A stretch of DNA of 64,000 nt, from assembly GCA_964547905.1 (NCBI GenBank), contig CAZJPN010000050.1, forward strand, positions 1 through 64,000, read 5' to 3'. The stretch comes from JAJYLM01 sp964547905. Its GTDB lineage: Bacteria > JAMCPX01. Made by a program: the position numbers and the translations under genes. The stretch's first letter is position 1; every line of letters begins with the position of its first letter. Below, one piece after another: positions 8,257 through 16,931 of the stretch. The notes beneath the pieces were generated by a model. The model had not been told where the DNA came from. It saw only the letters and a list, made by a program, of their open reading frames with translations, and searched no databases.

Positions 8257-10056
8257 CTACTCATCCGTCTTCAACACCGACAGGAATGCCTCCTGTGGAA
8301 TGTTGATAACGCCAACCTGCTTCATTCTCTTCTTGCCTTCTTTTTGCTTCTCAAGCAGCTTCCTCTTTCTTGTAATGTCTCCGCCGTAACACTTTGCCAG
8401 CACATCCTTCCTCATTGCTCTGACGCTTTCCTTTGCAATAACCCTGGAGCCTATGGCAGCCTGTATGTTTACTTCAAAAAGCTGGCGGGGTATGACCTTT
8501 CTGAGCTTTTCGGTAAGTGCTCTGCCCCGGTAATAGGCATTATCCTTATGAACAATCAAAGACAGCGCATCAACGGGATCTCCGTTGATGAGTATATTCA
8601 ATTTTATAAGATCTGATGTCTTATAATCGAGGAACTCGTACTCCATGGACGCATAACCTCTGGACAACGATTTAAGTTTATCGTAAAAATCACTGATCAT
8701 CTCCGAAAGCGGCAGTTCATAAATGATCATAACCTTGTTCTGTGTGAGATATTTCATCTCTCTCTGCATACCCCTTTTATCCTCGCACAACTTCAAGACA
8801 GCACCGACATATTCCGACGGTATGTGGATTGTTACAACCACATAAGGCTCCTCTATCCTTTGAACAGACCTGTCTTCGGGAAAATTGGCAGGATTATCAA
8901 CGGAAACCATCTCTCCATCCTGCATAGAGATATGGTAAGCAACCGTCGGTGCGGTTGAAATGAGTTCAAGCCCGTATTCCCTTTCAAGCCTCTCTTGGAT
9001 AATTTCTTTATGGAGTAATCCAAGGAAACCGCACCTGAATCCAAACCCAAGTGCAGTTGACGTTTCCGGTTCATACGTAAAAGAAGAATCATTGAGGATC
9101 AGTTTTTCAATAGCAGCCTTCAGAGGCTCATATTGATTATTTTCGACCGGGTAGATGCCCGCAAATACCAATGGCTTGATATGCTTGAATCCGGAAAGAG
9201 GTGTTAATACCGGATTGCTCTCGAGTGTTATCGTATCACCTATCTTTGTCTCGTGCAGGTCTTTTATACCTGCTATAATAACACCGACCTCCCCTGCCGA
9301 TAGCCCTGTCACCTCTCTTACCAGAGGCGCAACAATACCGAGATTTGTAACTTCATAGCTACGGCCTGTAGAAAATAATTTTATCCTGTCTCCTATTTTG
9401 ACAGAGCCGTCAAACAATCTTACAACCATGATGACACCCTGATAGCTGTCGTACCAACTGTCGAACAGCAGGGCGCTCAAAGGCTTTGCCGGGTCACCCT
9501 CTGGAGACGGTATCCTTGTCACAACGGCCTCAAGTATTTCATCTATGCCTATACCTTCTTTGGCGCTTGCAAGTATGGCAGTCGATGCATCTATACCTAT
9601 TATATCCTCTATCTCTTTCCTCACCCTTTCGGGATCCGCACCTGGAAGATCAATCTTGTTTATAACAGGTATAAGCTCAAGGTTGTTGTCTATGGCAAGA
9701 TATGCATTTGCAAGGGTCTGTGCCTCGACACCCTGTGTTGCATCGACAACGAGCAATGCACCTTCGCATGCTGCAAGGCTTCTTGAAACCTCATACGAAA
9801 AGTCAACATGCCCCGGCGTATCTATGAGATTAAAGATAAAATCCTCACCGGACTTCGCATGGTAATCAATCCTTACTGGCGATGCTTTTATGGTAATCCC
9901 CCGTTCCCTTTCAAGGTCCATCTGATCGAGAAACTGGTCCTTCTTCTCCCGTATGGACAGCACGCCTGTACGCTCGAGGATCCTGTCCGCAAGCGTTGAT
10001 TTGCCGTGATCGATATGTGCTATAATAGAAAAATTTCTGATATGTGCAGTGTCCAT
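8257..10056 (-). CDS. lepA: elongation factor 4 (LepA), ribosomal back-translocase GTPase
   Basis: This 599-residue translational GTPase acts on stalled or mis-translocated ribosomes. The G motifs are all present: AHIDHGKST (P-loop), RERGITIKA (switch I), DTPGHVDF and NKIDLPGAD. They are followed by the LepA-specific GFRCGFLGLLH block and the C-terminal VGVINIPQEAFLSVL. Length is normal. The ATG at 10056 is preferred to the TTG three bases earlier. The upstream DUF559 gene's TGA shares a base with this ATG (TGATG), so the two are probably translationally coupled. lepB follows after the transposase scar. Confidence 0.97.
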   Translation of the reverse strand: MDTAHIRNFSIIAHIDHGKSTLADRILERTGVLSIREKKDQFLDQMDLERERGITIKASPVRIDYHAKSGEDFIFNLIDTPGHVDFSYEVSRSLAACEGALLVVDATQGVEAQTLANAYLAIDNNLELIPVINKIDLPGADPERVRKEIEDIIGIDASTAILASAKEGIGIDEILEAVVTRIPSPEGDPAKPLSALLFDSWYDSYQGVIMVVRLFDGSVKIGDRIKLFSTGRSYEVTNLGIVAPLVREVTGLSAGEVGVIIAGIKDLHETKIGDTITLESNPVLTPLSGFKHIKPLVFAGIYPVENNQYEPLKAAIEKLILNDSSFTYEPETSTALGFGFRCGFLGLLHKEIIQERLEREYGLELISTAPTVAYHISMQDGEMVSVDNPANFPEDRSVQRIEEPYVVVTIHIPSEYVGAVLKLCEDKRGMQREMKYLTQNKVMIIYELPLSEMISDFYDKLKSLSRGYASMEYEFLDYKTSDLIKLNILINGDPVDALSLIVHKDNAYYRGRALTEKLRKVIPRQLFEVNIQAAIGSRVIAKESVRAMRKDVLAKCYGGDITRKRKLLEKQKEGKKRMKQVGVINIPQEAFLSVLKTDE

Positions 10057-10484
10057 CAATAAGGCTCTCTCTTAAACCGATTCTTCAAAACCCCTCCTTT
10101 ATAAGGAGGGGTTGGGGTGGTCTTCTCTTTTCCATTAATGTACTGTATTATTTTAATCAACACCCCTTCAACATTTTCATAAATTTCTTTATTCGTAAAT
10201 CGTAAAAAAATAAAACCATAAGATTCTACAATTTTTTGTCTTTCCTTATCTCTCAGTTCTGCTTCCATATTATAATGAGAACCTCCGTCAACCTCTATAG
10301 CTAATTTTAGCTCAGGACAATAGAAGTCTATTATATATGGTCCAACGCTATACTGCCGCCTGAATTTATAACCACTTTCTTTATTCCTTAGTTTAGACCA
10401 TAATATAATTTCTGCCTCAGGCATATTATTTCGTAATTGTTTTCGTTTAATTTTTTCTTCCATCCTGTTATATATTTTTGTCAT
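10056..10484 (-). CDS. DUF559 (endonuclease-like) domain protein
   Basis: The 142-residue product carries the DUF559 core: LRNNMPEAEIILWSKLRNK, then FRRQYSVGPYIIDFYCPE, LAIEVDGGSHY, and DKERQKIVESYGF..LRFTN. The fold is related to very-short-patch-repair and restriction-type nucleases, with Asp and Glu residues in IIDFY and IEVDG as the likely metal site. The biological role of stand-alone members is not established. The last twenty or so residues (TTPTPPYKGGVL...) are encoded by a dispersed CCCCTCCTTTATAAGGAGGGG repeat, so the C-terminus is repeat-derived. Its stop overlaps the lepA start. Alternative start: the ATG seven codons in. Confidence 0.75.
   Translation of the reverse strand: MTKIYNRMEEKIKRKQLRNNMPEAEIILWSKLRNKESGYKFRRQYSVGPYIIDFYCPELKLAIEVDGGSHYNMEAELRDKERQKIVESYGFIFLRFTNKEIYENVEGVLIKIIQYINGKEKTTPTPPYKGGVLKNRFKREPY
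10087..10120. repeat. CCCCTCCTTTATAAGGAGGGG repeat inside the DUF559 3' end
   Basis: Perfect palindrome CCCCTCCTTTATAAGGAGGGG followed by TTGGGGTGG. It is nearly identical to 4710-4740 and supplies the C-terminal codons of the DUF559 gene. Confidence 0.8.
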
Positions 10485-10507
10485 TTAATTTCACCTTCCC
10501 ATAATGC

Positions 10508-10590
10508 CCTCCTTTATAAGGAGGTAAGGAGGAATTGTGGTCGTCTTCTTTTTGACCCTACCCATCCCCCCCTTGCTAAGGGGAGGCTTT
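10508..10590. repeat. two further C/T-rich palindromic repeats
   Basis: CCCTCCTTTATAAGGAGG at about 10508-10527 and CCCCCCTTGCTAAGGGGAGG at about 10566-10586 fill the gap between truA and the DUF559 gene. Nothing else is seen there. Confidence 0.65.
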
Positions 10591-10595
10591 TAATA

Positions 10596-11399
10596 TTAGT
10601 ACTCCACCTTCATCAGAAATAATCCTCTTGCCGGTGCCCTTGAATGCGTCCATTTCTTGAGTGACGGTTCAAGATATAATTGAATATTTTCTGGTTTCAT
10701 TTTTCCTCTACCTGTTTCCAATAATGCCGCTACCATATATCTTACCATGTGCATGAGAAAGCTATTTGCTTTCACAGTTATATATATAAAGTCATCCTTC
10801 TTTTCTATATCAAGCTTCATGATGTTCCTAATCCCCCCTTTCTCTCCTTTCACCCGCCCTGAAACTTTATCCACTGTTGCCATAAATCCCGTAAAATCGT
10901 GTTCTCCTTTTAAATAGTCGGCAGACTGTTTCATTGCCTGAATATCCAATTCCAAAGGCACATGATAGCTGTAAAGCCTTTCCAGTGCACTTCTGAATTT
11001 GCTGTTGTTGATTACGTACATGTATTCTCTGGCTTTTGCATCTCTCCTTGCATTGAAACTCAATGGTGCTCCCTCTGCAAATTTTATAGCAATGTCAGGA
11101 GGTAAATATGCATTGATGGCAAACGGAAACCTTTGCACCGCAATATCCGATGAGGTATGGAAATTCGCCACCTGCCCTTGTGCATGCACACCGGAATCGG
11201 TTCTACCGGCACCTGTTAGTTTTATATCCTCATTCGTTATCCTGCAAATCGCTTCTTGAACTATTTCTTGAATTGTTACGATATTATTCTGGATTCCCGG
11301 GCTTTCGCTTTTCCGCTTTTTTGCATTCCCCGGCTTTTGCGTCTGCCAGCCTTTGTAGTTTGTGCCGTCGTACTCGATGATAAGTTTTATGTTGCGCAT
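10596..11399 (-). CDS. truA: tRNA pseudouridine synthase A
   Basis: TruA converts U38-40 in the tRNA anticodon arm to pseudouridine. The 267-residue product has YDGTNYKGWQTQ at the N-terminus, the catalytic motif GAGRTDSGVHA with Asp68, then the conserved FNAR(R)DAKAREYMYVI and FLMHMVRYMVA blocks. After GWQTQ there is an insert of about 20 residues (22-41, Lys/Asn/Pro rich) before TIQEIVQEAI; most TruA proteins have only a few residues here. Its DNA (11277-11336) contains CTGGATTCCCGGGCTTTCGC, very like a dispersed repeat found at 12211 and 12533. Function is probably retained because the insert sits in a surface loop. Confidence 0.95.
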   Translation of the reverse strand: MRNIKLIIEYDGTNYKGWQTQKPGNAKKRKSESPGIQNNIVTIQEIVQEAICRITNEDIKLTGAGRTDSGVHAQGQVANFHTSSDIAVQRFPFAINAYLPPDIAIKFAEGAPLSFNARRDAKAREYMYVINNSKFRSALERLYSYHVPLELDIQAMKQSADYLKGEHDFTGFMATVDKVSGRVKGEKGGIRNIMKLDIEKKDDFIYITVKANSFLMHMVRYMVAALLETGRGKMKPENIQLYLEPSLKKWTHSRAPARGLFLMKVEY

Positions 11400-11403
11400 C
11401 TTT

Positions 11404-11462
11404 TTAAAAGATTGAAAATTAAAGATTCAAAATTAAAAATTCAAGATTAGAAATCAAATTCA
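11404..11462. repeat. AT-rich short tandem-like spacer (ATTCAAAATTAAAGATT)
   Basis: Loose repetition of AAAGATTCAAAATTAAAAATTCAAGATT. Similar text recurs at 15789-15838 and 62088-62165, in each case just past a gene end. Confidence 0.55.
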
Positions 11463-12101
11463 AAATTCAAAGCCAAAGGCACCGATTATATATTGCGTGG
11501 ATAAGTCGAACCCGGTATCACTCTTATGGAAGTCGTTTACCATATCCTGACCAATCCTTATGTCGATGTAAACGTGATCTATCCCGTATTCTGTACGCAG
11601 ATTGCCGACATGTCTCCTATCGAGAGGATCAAGCACAAAATGTATGCCCGCTATCCAGTTATATCCATATTTATACCCGCTGACTGTTTTGCCTCCTCCT
11701 GAGGCTGTTTGATAAAAACCAGTTGCCACACCTCCAGCACCAACGTATGGGTACACGGGCTGATCATCCCTTAATCTCAATTGTAAAACAGCATCAAGCC
11801 TTGCCGGGTAAATCATGAGCGTATACTGCTGTCCAACGCCTGGCTCGGCATATATGGTATTTGTTCCGTAAACAAAACCGAGAGAACCGTCAATACCTAC
11901 AAAATGATAGAATAAAACACCTGCATTAAGCTGATACAGAGGAACATAATTGTTTTTATAGAATGATTGCAGAACAGGGTCTTTTGTGAAACGGACTACA
12001 CCCGCACCGAGGGTGAGTTCGTAATGAACGTTATCGGAGGCGTGGGCCGGTACCGCCACAAAACCAAAAAATAATAACATAATAAAAATTTTTTTAATCA
12101 T
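11460..12101 (-). CDS. small outer-membrane beta-barrel protein
   Basis: The 213-residue product has a clear signal peptide (IKKIFIMLLFFGFVAVPAHA, cleavage after Ala21). Alternating beta strands follow, and it ends in GAFGFEF with the terminal Phe that marks outer-membrane barrel proteins. The Gly/Tyr/aromatic pattern (YVGAGGVATGFYQTA, YGYNWIAGIHFVL) fits an OmpW/OmpA-barrel-like fold of about eight strands. No closer family is recognised. It lies upstream of truA on the same strand, separated by an AT-rich repeat, and may be transcribed with it. Confidence 0.65.
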   Translation of the reverse strand: MIKKIFIMLLFFGFVAVPAHASDNVHYELTLGAGVVRFTKDPVLQSFYKNNYVPLYQLNAGVLFYHFVGIDGSLGFVYGTNTIYAEPGVGQQYTLMIYPARLDAVLQLRLRDDQPVYPYVGAGGVATGFYQTASGGGKTVSGYKYGYNWIAGIHFVLDPLDRRHVGNLRTEYGIDHVYIDIRIGQDMVNDFHKSDTGFDLSTQYIIGAFGFEF

Positions 12102-12136
12102 TCTTATTTTCCCCTTCTAAAGAGCAACTTTTTATC

Positions 12137-12520
12137 CTACCATCTTCCTCTGTCATTCCCACGCAAGCATGCCCTCGACAACAATCGGGGGTGGGAAGCC
12201 AGCCTTACCTCTGTCATTCCCACGGAAGTGGGAATCCAGTCTTTCGTTAAATCTTTCCAATCTGGATTAAATCCTTCTCTTAATTCTATCTTCCATCTTC
12301 TATTCCATTTCTTTAATTGTTTTTCTCTTAATAATGAACTATTTACATCATTGGTTTGTTCAAAATATACTAACGTACGAACATCATATCGCTTTGTAAA
12401 ACCTTCTACAATACCTTCTTTATGTTCATATGTACGCCTTATTAAATCATTAGTAACACCAATGTATAAAGTTCCATTTCTTTTACTTGCTAATATGTAA
12501 ACAGAATAGGAGTTGGTCAT
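12137..12520 (-). CDS. GIY-YIG domain protein with repeat-derived C-terminus
   Basis: The roughly 127-residue product is a single GIY-YIG nuclease-type domain: SVYILASKRNGTLYIGVT with the VYI/YIG pair, then NDLIRRTYEHKEG and VYFEQTNDVNSSLLREKQLKKWNR..KIELRE, ending the domain near DWKDL. Such small UvrC/YhbQ-like proteins are common, but their role is mostly unknown. The start at 12520 is chosen because GAGAG stands five bases before that ATG; an in-frame ATG at 12532 lacks a site. The last 35 residues (from about DWIPTSVGMT) are encoded by two CTGTCATTCCCAC repeats at 12150-12240. Confidence 0.75.
   Translation of the reverse strand: MTNSYSVYILASKRNGTLYIGVTNDLIRRTYEHKEGIVEGFTKRYDVRTLVYFEQTNDVNSSLLREKQLKKWNRRWKIELREGFNPDWKDLTKDWIPTSVGMTEVRLASHPRLLSRACLRGNDRGRW
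12150..12240. repeat. two copies of the CTGTCATTCCCRCG...GGGAATCCAG repeat
   Basis: TGTCATTCCCACG occurs at 12151 and 12212. The second copy forms a near-perfect hairpin with GTGGGAATCCAG (12229-12239). A third copy in the other orientation lies at 12533-12560. Both copies here lie inside the GIY-YIG reading frame. Confidence 0.75.
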
Positions 12521-12528
12521 AAATACTC

Positions 12529-14517
12529 TCATGGATTCCCGTTTTCACGGGAATGACAGGATAATAATTTTTTCCTCTGCTCTATACCTATTATTGCTAT
12601 CCCAAATATTACTATAAACAAAAAGAGTGTAAAAAACTTCTGCATCATTGTTCCATACAGTACAACCATGCTCCCGAATACAAATGGTTTAAGCATAACC
12701 CGAACAATGGCCCTTAATGTATCATGCCCTGCTATAAAATGGGCGATTGGCGGGCTTGTTGCATAGTATACCTTTACAAATAACCTTCCAGCAGCATTCT
12801 TTAAAAGCACTTTGTTTCTAAACTGCCTCAATACCCACACATCAAATTGATCATAAGAACCATAAGCTGCTGTTGCAATAAAACAATTGCCCTTCTGACC
12901 CGCAAGCTCAGCCGGGCTCGGAATATGGACGGGTGTAACTGTCACAGTGTTACTCAATCCACTTGTATTGCCTGCTAAATCGTACGTGATAAGGCCTATA
13001 TAATAGAGTGTTCCGTTGGTAAGCCCGTTCAGCGTATAAGACGTGGTATTGCCTGCATCAGCAACGGTTGAGGGAAGACTGTTTATGTCGAAGGGTGATG
13101 TAGAATAATATACAGAGTATCCGCCAACGTACTCAGAGGGACTTGCTGTCCAACTCAAATAAGCCTTGCTCTCATTGGGTATGGCAGAAAGATTGGAAGC
13201 CGACTGGGGCGGAACAGTTAACAATAAAATACTCGTTGATGCGTATGCTGTAATGCCGCTCGTGGTTTTTACATATATGTATATCGTGTATGGACCGTTT
13301 GCACCTCCTGCAAGATTTATGAGGTCGGAGGCATAAACAGGAAACGTCATTGTCTGACCTGCTGTCACAGAGCCGCTTACACCTGGTATTGTGAACCCAC
13401 TGCCCGGTGTGCCGTTTCCCCCTATCTCTGCCTCATAGGTCCCTGCCATGGTTGATGACCATGTAATTGTAGATACATTGTTGTTTGTATCGTTGATAGC
13501 AGAAGGACTTGTCGATGCTATTGTTACTACACTCGAGAGTTCGTAAACCGTGTTCGTACCGTAATCCGTAACATATGCATTAGCACCATTAGAAGTTATA
13601 TAAGCTTGCTCAAGGTCTGATCCTCCTAAGGATAAGCTGTTGATTACTGTGTTATTGGATACCTGAATATAGGTAATGCCGCCTGCCGGGGAATTCATGA
13701 CCATCAAGGTTGAATTATCAGGTGTGAGTGCAAGGCCGTTTGGATGACCGCCCGAAGGCAATGTGATTGTATCCACAACATTATTGGAAGATGTATTTAT
13801 AACAGAGATTGTATTATCGTTTGCATTGGCAACATACAGAGTTGTTGAATTTGGTACTAATAAAAGTGCATCGGGATATGAGCCTGTGGTAATGGTTGTT
13901 GTTACTCCGTATGTATTTGTGACATTATAATTATATAGAAACACATTCACAGCATTCGATGTGCTGTTCGCTACATAAACCTCAGTTGCACTTGCATTTG
14001 CAGCTATGCTTATCGGACCGCCTCCCCATGAATTCACTGTGGTAGAAGAAGAAGAGCCAAGAGGAAAATAAGACCATGAGTTATCCCCATAATTTGTTAC
14101 AAATACTGTATTGTATGCTATAGCAATGCCGATAGGGTTATTGCCAACCGATACTGTAGATGTGGTAAAATTAGCAGAATTGTTCAGACTCACAGCATAA
14201 ATAGTGCTGTTCGTTCCATTACTTACATAGCCTGTAACATAAGCTATTGTCCCATCGGGTGTCACAGCAACCATGGACGGGTTTGTACCGGCAAAAATAC
14301 TTGTAGTAAGAAGCGTGTTGTTTGAAAGGTTGATAATGTCCACTCTTCCGGTAAGGCTTTCTGCAACAACGGCATACGTTCCGTTGCCAGCAATACCATA
14401 AGGCCCGCTGCCAACCGGTATGGAGGCGACCTTGGTATTGGGAAACGCGTATGCAATACCGGTGTACATTATTAAACAAACTATTATTATGAGTATATTC
14501 GGAATCCATTTACCCAT
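12529..14517 (-). CDS. secreted beta-propeller / fibronectin III protein with CFI-box C-terminus
   Basis: From the ATG at 14517 (GAGGGG about ten bases upstream) the product is about 662 residues, beginning with signal peptide KWIPNILIIIVCLIMYTGIAYA. Residues about 25-325 are YVTN/YncE-type propeller blades (IPVGSGPYGIA, NPSMVAVTPDGTIAYVTGY, PDALLLVPNSTTLYVANANDNTISVIN). A sugar-binding-like beta region and an FN3 domain (SKAYLSWTASPSEYVGGYSVYYS) follow. The C-terminus carries the CFI box (GNCFIATAAYGS) with its conserved helical region, then a hydrophobic segment (FFTLFLFIVIFGIAIIGI) and basic residues. The CFI box is a named but poorly understood putative sorting or processing signal. The last dozen residues come from a dispersed repeat. 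An in-frame ATG at 14580 has no ribosome site. Confidence 0.75.
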   Translation of the reverse strand: MGKWIPNILIIIVCLIMYTGIAYAFPNTKVASIPVGSGPYGIAGNGTYAVVAESLTGRVDIINLSNNTLLTTSIFAGTNPSMVAVTPDGTIAYVTGYVSNGTNSTIYAVSLNNSANFTTSTVSVGNNPIGIAIAYNTVFVTNYGDNSWSYFPLGSSSSTTVNSWGGGPISIAANASATEVYVANSTSNAVNVFLYNYNVTNTYGVTTTITTGSYPDALLLVPNSTTLYVANANDNTISVINTSSNNVVDTITLPSGGHPNGLALTPDNSTLMVMNSPAGGITYIQVSNNTVINSLSLGGSDLEQAYITSNGANAYVTDYGTNTVYELSSVVTIASTSPSAINDTNNNVSTITWSSTMAGTYEAEIGGNGTPGSGFTIPGVSGSVTAGQTMTFPVYASDLINLAGGANGPYTIYIYVKTTSGITAYASTSILLLTVPPQSASNLSAIPNESKAYLSWTASPSEYVGGYSVYYSTSPFDINSLPSTVADAGNTTSYTLNGLTNGTLYYIGLITYDLAGNTSGLSNTVTVTPVHIPSPAELAGQKGNCFIATAAYGSYDQFDVWVLRQFRNKVLLKNAAGRLFVKVYYATSPPIAHFIAGHDTLRAIVRVMLKPFVFGSMVVLYGTMMQKFFTLFLFIVIFGIAIIGIEQRKKLLSCHSRENGNP
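12533..12560. repeat. GGATTCCCGTTTTCACGGGAATGACAGG repeat at a coding 3' end
   Basis: Palindrome GGATTCCCGT..ACGGGAATGACAG, the inverted partner of the copies at 12150-12240. It encodes the last residues (CHSRENGNP) of the propeller protein. Confidence 0.8.
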
Positions 14518-14596
14518 TCTTTCAATTCCCCTCTTATGTATATCTTCAAACAGACTATATCGCCTATCCTGATCTATCACGGCAACTTTCCTCTCC

Positions 14597-14683
14597 TGTC
14601 ATTGCGGGCAAAGCGAAGCAATCTCTCTGTATTCATGAGATTGCTTCGTCGTGAAGCCTTCGGCGCCACTCCTTGCAATGACA
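14597..14683. repeat. TGTCATTGCG...TGCAATGACA inverted-repeat element
   Basis: An 87-bp element starts TGTCATTGCG and ends TGCAATGACA. A central GAAGCAATCTC...GAGATTGCTTC forms a second inverted repeat. The same design recurs at 17461-17536. It lies between asd and the propeller gene; the rest of the 14518-14741 gap shows no gene. Confidence 0.8.
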
Positions 14684-14741
14684 ACCCACCAGAACAATCG
14701 CTTAAGCAATTGCTCATGTTATAATTTTCCACTCTTTTCTA

Positions 14742-15767
14742 TCACAACAATCCGTCCTTTATCATCTGCTCTGCTATCTGGATTGCATTCAAAGCAGCGC
14801 CCTTTTTCAGTTGATCACCGACAACCCAGAAGTTTAAGCCGTTCTCAACAGAATCATCCTCTCGTATCCTGCCTACAAAACAATCGTCCTGGCCTGCTAT
14901 GAACAGCGGCATTGGATATTTTTTGTGTGCTGGGTCATCTTCAACCTGTACACCCGGGAATGCGTTTATAAGTTCTATGGCCTTTTGTCTGGTTATTTTC
15001 TTTTCCGTCTGGATATTGACAGCAATTGAATGTGCCCTGAAAACAGGTACCCTGACAGTCGTCGGAGAAACCTTTATGGTTTGATCGTTCAATATCTTTC
15101 TTGATTCATTAATAAGCTTCATCTCTTCCTTTGTATATCCGTTTTCAAGAAAAACATCAATATGCGGCAATACATTGAATGCAATCTGATAGGGAAACAC
15201 CTCTACCTTCAAAGGCTCTCCTTTTGCCCATGCCTTTACCTGAGTCTCAAGCTCTGCCATTGCCTTTGCACCTGCACCTGAAACTGCCTGATAGCTTGTT
15301 GCTACCATCCTTATTATCTTGCCATACCTGTGAAGCGGTGCGGCTCCCATGAGTGTGACAATAGTCGTACAATTTGGATTTGCGATAATACCTGTTTTTT
15401 TGTACTGCTTTATCGCATCCGGATTTATCTCCGGTACGACAAGCGGTATGTCAGGCTCCATCCTGAATGCAGAGCTGTTGTCGATAACGACAGCACCGGC
15501 ATCAACCGCATTTTTTGCGAACTCCTTGCTTCTTGAAGCACCGGCAGAAAAAAGGGCTACTTCAACACCGGTGAAGGACTTGGGTCCCAATTCTTCCACT
15601 GATATGTTCTCTCCCTTGAATTTGAGGGTCTTGCCGTTTGACCTGCTTGAAGCAAGCAATTTTAATTCCCTGACCGGAAACTTACGTTCCTCAAGCAACT
15701 GCAGCATTACGTTGCCTACCGCACCGGTCGCACCTGCAATAGCAACCGAATAACTTTTACTTCCCAT
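14742..15767 (-). CDS. asd: aspartate-semialdehyde dehydrogenase
   Basis: Asd reduces aspartyl phosphate to aspartate semialdehyde, the branch point to lysine, diaminopimelate, threonine and methionine. The 341-residue product has the NADP-binding start VAIAGATGAVG, catalytic Cys133 in ANPNCTTIV, the GAKAMAELETQ substrate block and RVPVFRAHS with the active-site His. Length is normal. An AAAGGAG site precedes the ATG. It follows leuB by about 70 bases of AT-rich spacer, so it is probably the last gene of the leu operon; the pairing leuB-asd is common in bacteria. Confidence 0.97.
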   Translation of the reverse strand: MGSKSYSVAIAGATGAVGNVMLQLLEERKFPVRELKLLASSRSNGKTLKFKGENISVEELGPKSFTGVEVALFSAGASRSKEFAKNAVDAGAVVIDNSSAFRMEPDIPLVVPEINPDAIKQYKKTGIIANPNCTTIVTLMGAAPLHRYGKIIRMVATSYQAVSGAGAKAMAELETQVKAWAKGEPLKVEVFPYQIAFNVLPHIDVFLENGYTKEEMKLINESRKILNDQTIKVSPTTVRVPVFRAHSIAVNIQTEKKITRQKAIELINAFPGVQVEDDPAHKKYPMPLFIAGQDDCFVGRIREDDSVENGLNFWVVGDQLKKGAALNAIQIAEQMIKDGLL

Positions 15768-15788
15768 TTTCCTTAACTCCTTTTATTG

Positions 15789-15838
15789 AATGTTTATTCC
15801 TTAATTTTGAATCTTGAATCTTTAATCTTTAATTTCTT
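15789..15838. repeat. AT-rich spacer repeat (TTGAATCTTGAATCTTTAATC)
   Basis: Tandem-like TTGAATCT and TTTAATCT units between leuB and asd. The same kind of text appears at 11404 and 62088. Confidence 0.5.
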
Positions 15839-16901
15839 AATCTTCTATCCTTTTCAATATTTCCTCGCCCATTTCCAATGTGGAAACCGGTCTCCCTGTC
15901 CCATCGTCTATGTCCTTTGTACGTAAACCGTCATTAAGCGCCTTTTGTATGGCATTTTCAATCATATCAGAAAGATCTGCCCTGTTAAACGAATATCTGA
16001 ACATCATTGCAACAGATGCAATAGTGGCAATAGGATTAGCAATGCCCTTACCTGCAATATCAGGGGCTGATCCATGGATCGGCTCATATAACCCTTTTTT
16101 ATCACCGATGCTTGCTGAGGGGAGCATGCCGAGTGAGCCGGTAAGCATGGATGCCTCATCACTGAGAATATCACCGAACATATTGTCGGTGAGTATTACA
16201 TCAAATTGTCCCGGATTCCTTATGATCTGCATTGCACAATTATCGACATAGAGATGATCAAGCCTTACCTCGGGATAATGTACTGCAACCTCTTTAACGA
16301 TCTGTCTCCAGAACATCGAAGTCTCGAGTATATTCGCCTTATCAACGCTTGTTACATGCTTTTTCCTGAGCATTGCAGCATCAAAAGCCCTTTTTGCAAT
16401 CCTTTCAATCTCTTTGCGCGAATATACAAGCGTGTTGTAGCCTTTTTTATTCTCCTTTATACCTCTTGGCTTGCCGAAGTATATGCCGCCGGTAAGCTCT
16501 CGTACAACAAGTATGTCTACGTTGCTTATCACCTCTGGTTTTAATGTAGACGCCTTTAGCAAGGCAGCATAGGGCTTTGCAGGCCTTAGGTTTGCATAAG
16601 TCTTGAGTCCTTCCCTGAGTGCAAGCAAAGCTTTTTCAGGCCTGATTGAAGGTTCTACAACATCCCACTTCGGACCTCCGACTGCACCGAGCAGTACAGC
16701 ATCCGCCCTTTTCGCTTCCCTTAGATATTCATCTTTTAATGGTACACCGTAAATATCTATGCTTGCCCCGCCAATAGGAAATTCCTGCATATCAAGTTTT
16801 ATATTACCTTTTTTCGCTACTTTTGTAAGCACCTTTTTGGCCTGTTCTATGACCTCTGGCCCTATCCCGTCCCCGGGCAATATAACTATCCGTTTCTTCA
16901 T
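15837..16901 (-). CDS. leuB: 3-isopropylmalate dehydrogenase
   Basis: LeuB oxidises and decarboxylates 3-isopropylmalate to 2-oxoisocaproate with NAD in leucine biosynthesis. The 354-residue product starts IVILPGDGIGPEV and has VGGPKWD, the ENLR-related RELTGGIYFG, Lys and Asp residues in YVDNCAMQI and DNMFGDILSDEASM, and EPIHGSAPDIAGKGIANP, all diagnostic of LeuB. Length is normal. It follows leuD by 30 bases and precedes asd. Confidence 0.97.
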   Translation of the reverse strand: MKKRIVILPGDGIGPEVIEQAKKVLTKVAKKGNIKLDMQEFPIGGASIDIYGVPLKDEYLREAKRADAVLLGAVGGPKWDVVEPSIRPEKALLALREGLKTYANLRPAKPYAALLKASTLKPEVISNVDILVVRELTGGIYFGKPRGIKENKKGYNTLVYSRKEIERIAKRAFDAAMLRKKHVTSVDKANILETSMFWRQIVKEVAVHYPEVRLDHLYVDNCAMQIIRNPGQFDVILTDNMFGDILSDEASMLTGSLGMLPSASIGDKKGLYEPIHGSAPDIAGKGIANPIATIASVAMMFRYSFNRADLSDMIENAIQKALNDGLRTKDIDDGTGRPVSTLEMGEEILKRIED

Positions 16902-16931
16902 AATATCAACACTCCATTGTATTTTATTTAC

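Noticed and set aside
8197..8616. Plus-strand ORF over the 3' end of lepA
   Set aside because: It is antisense to the well-conserved lepA C-terminus and the RAYT remnant, with no family match.
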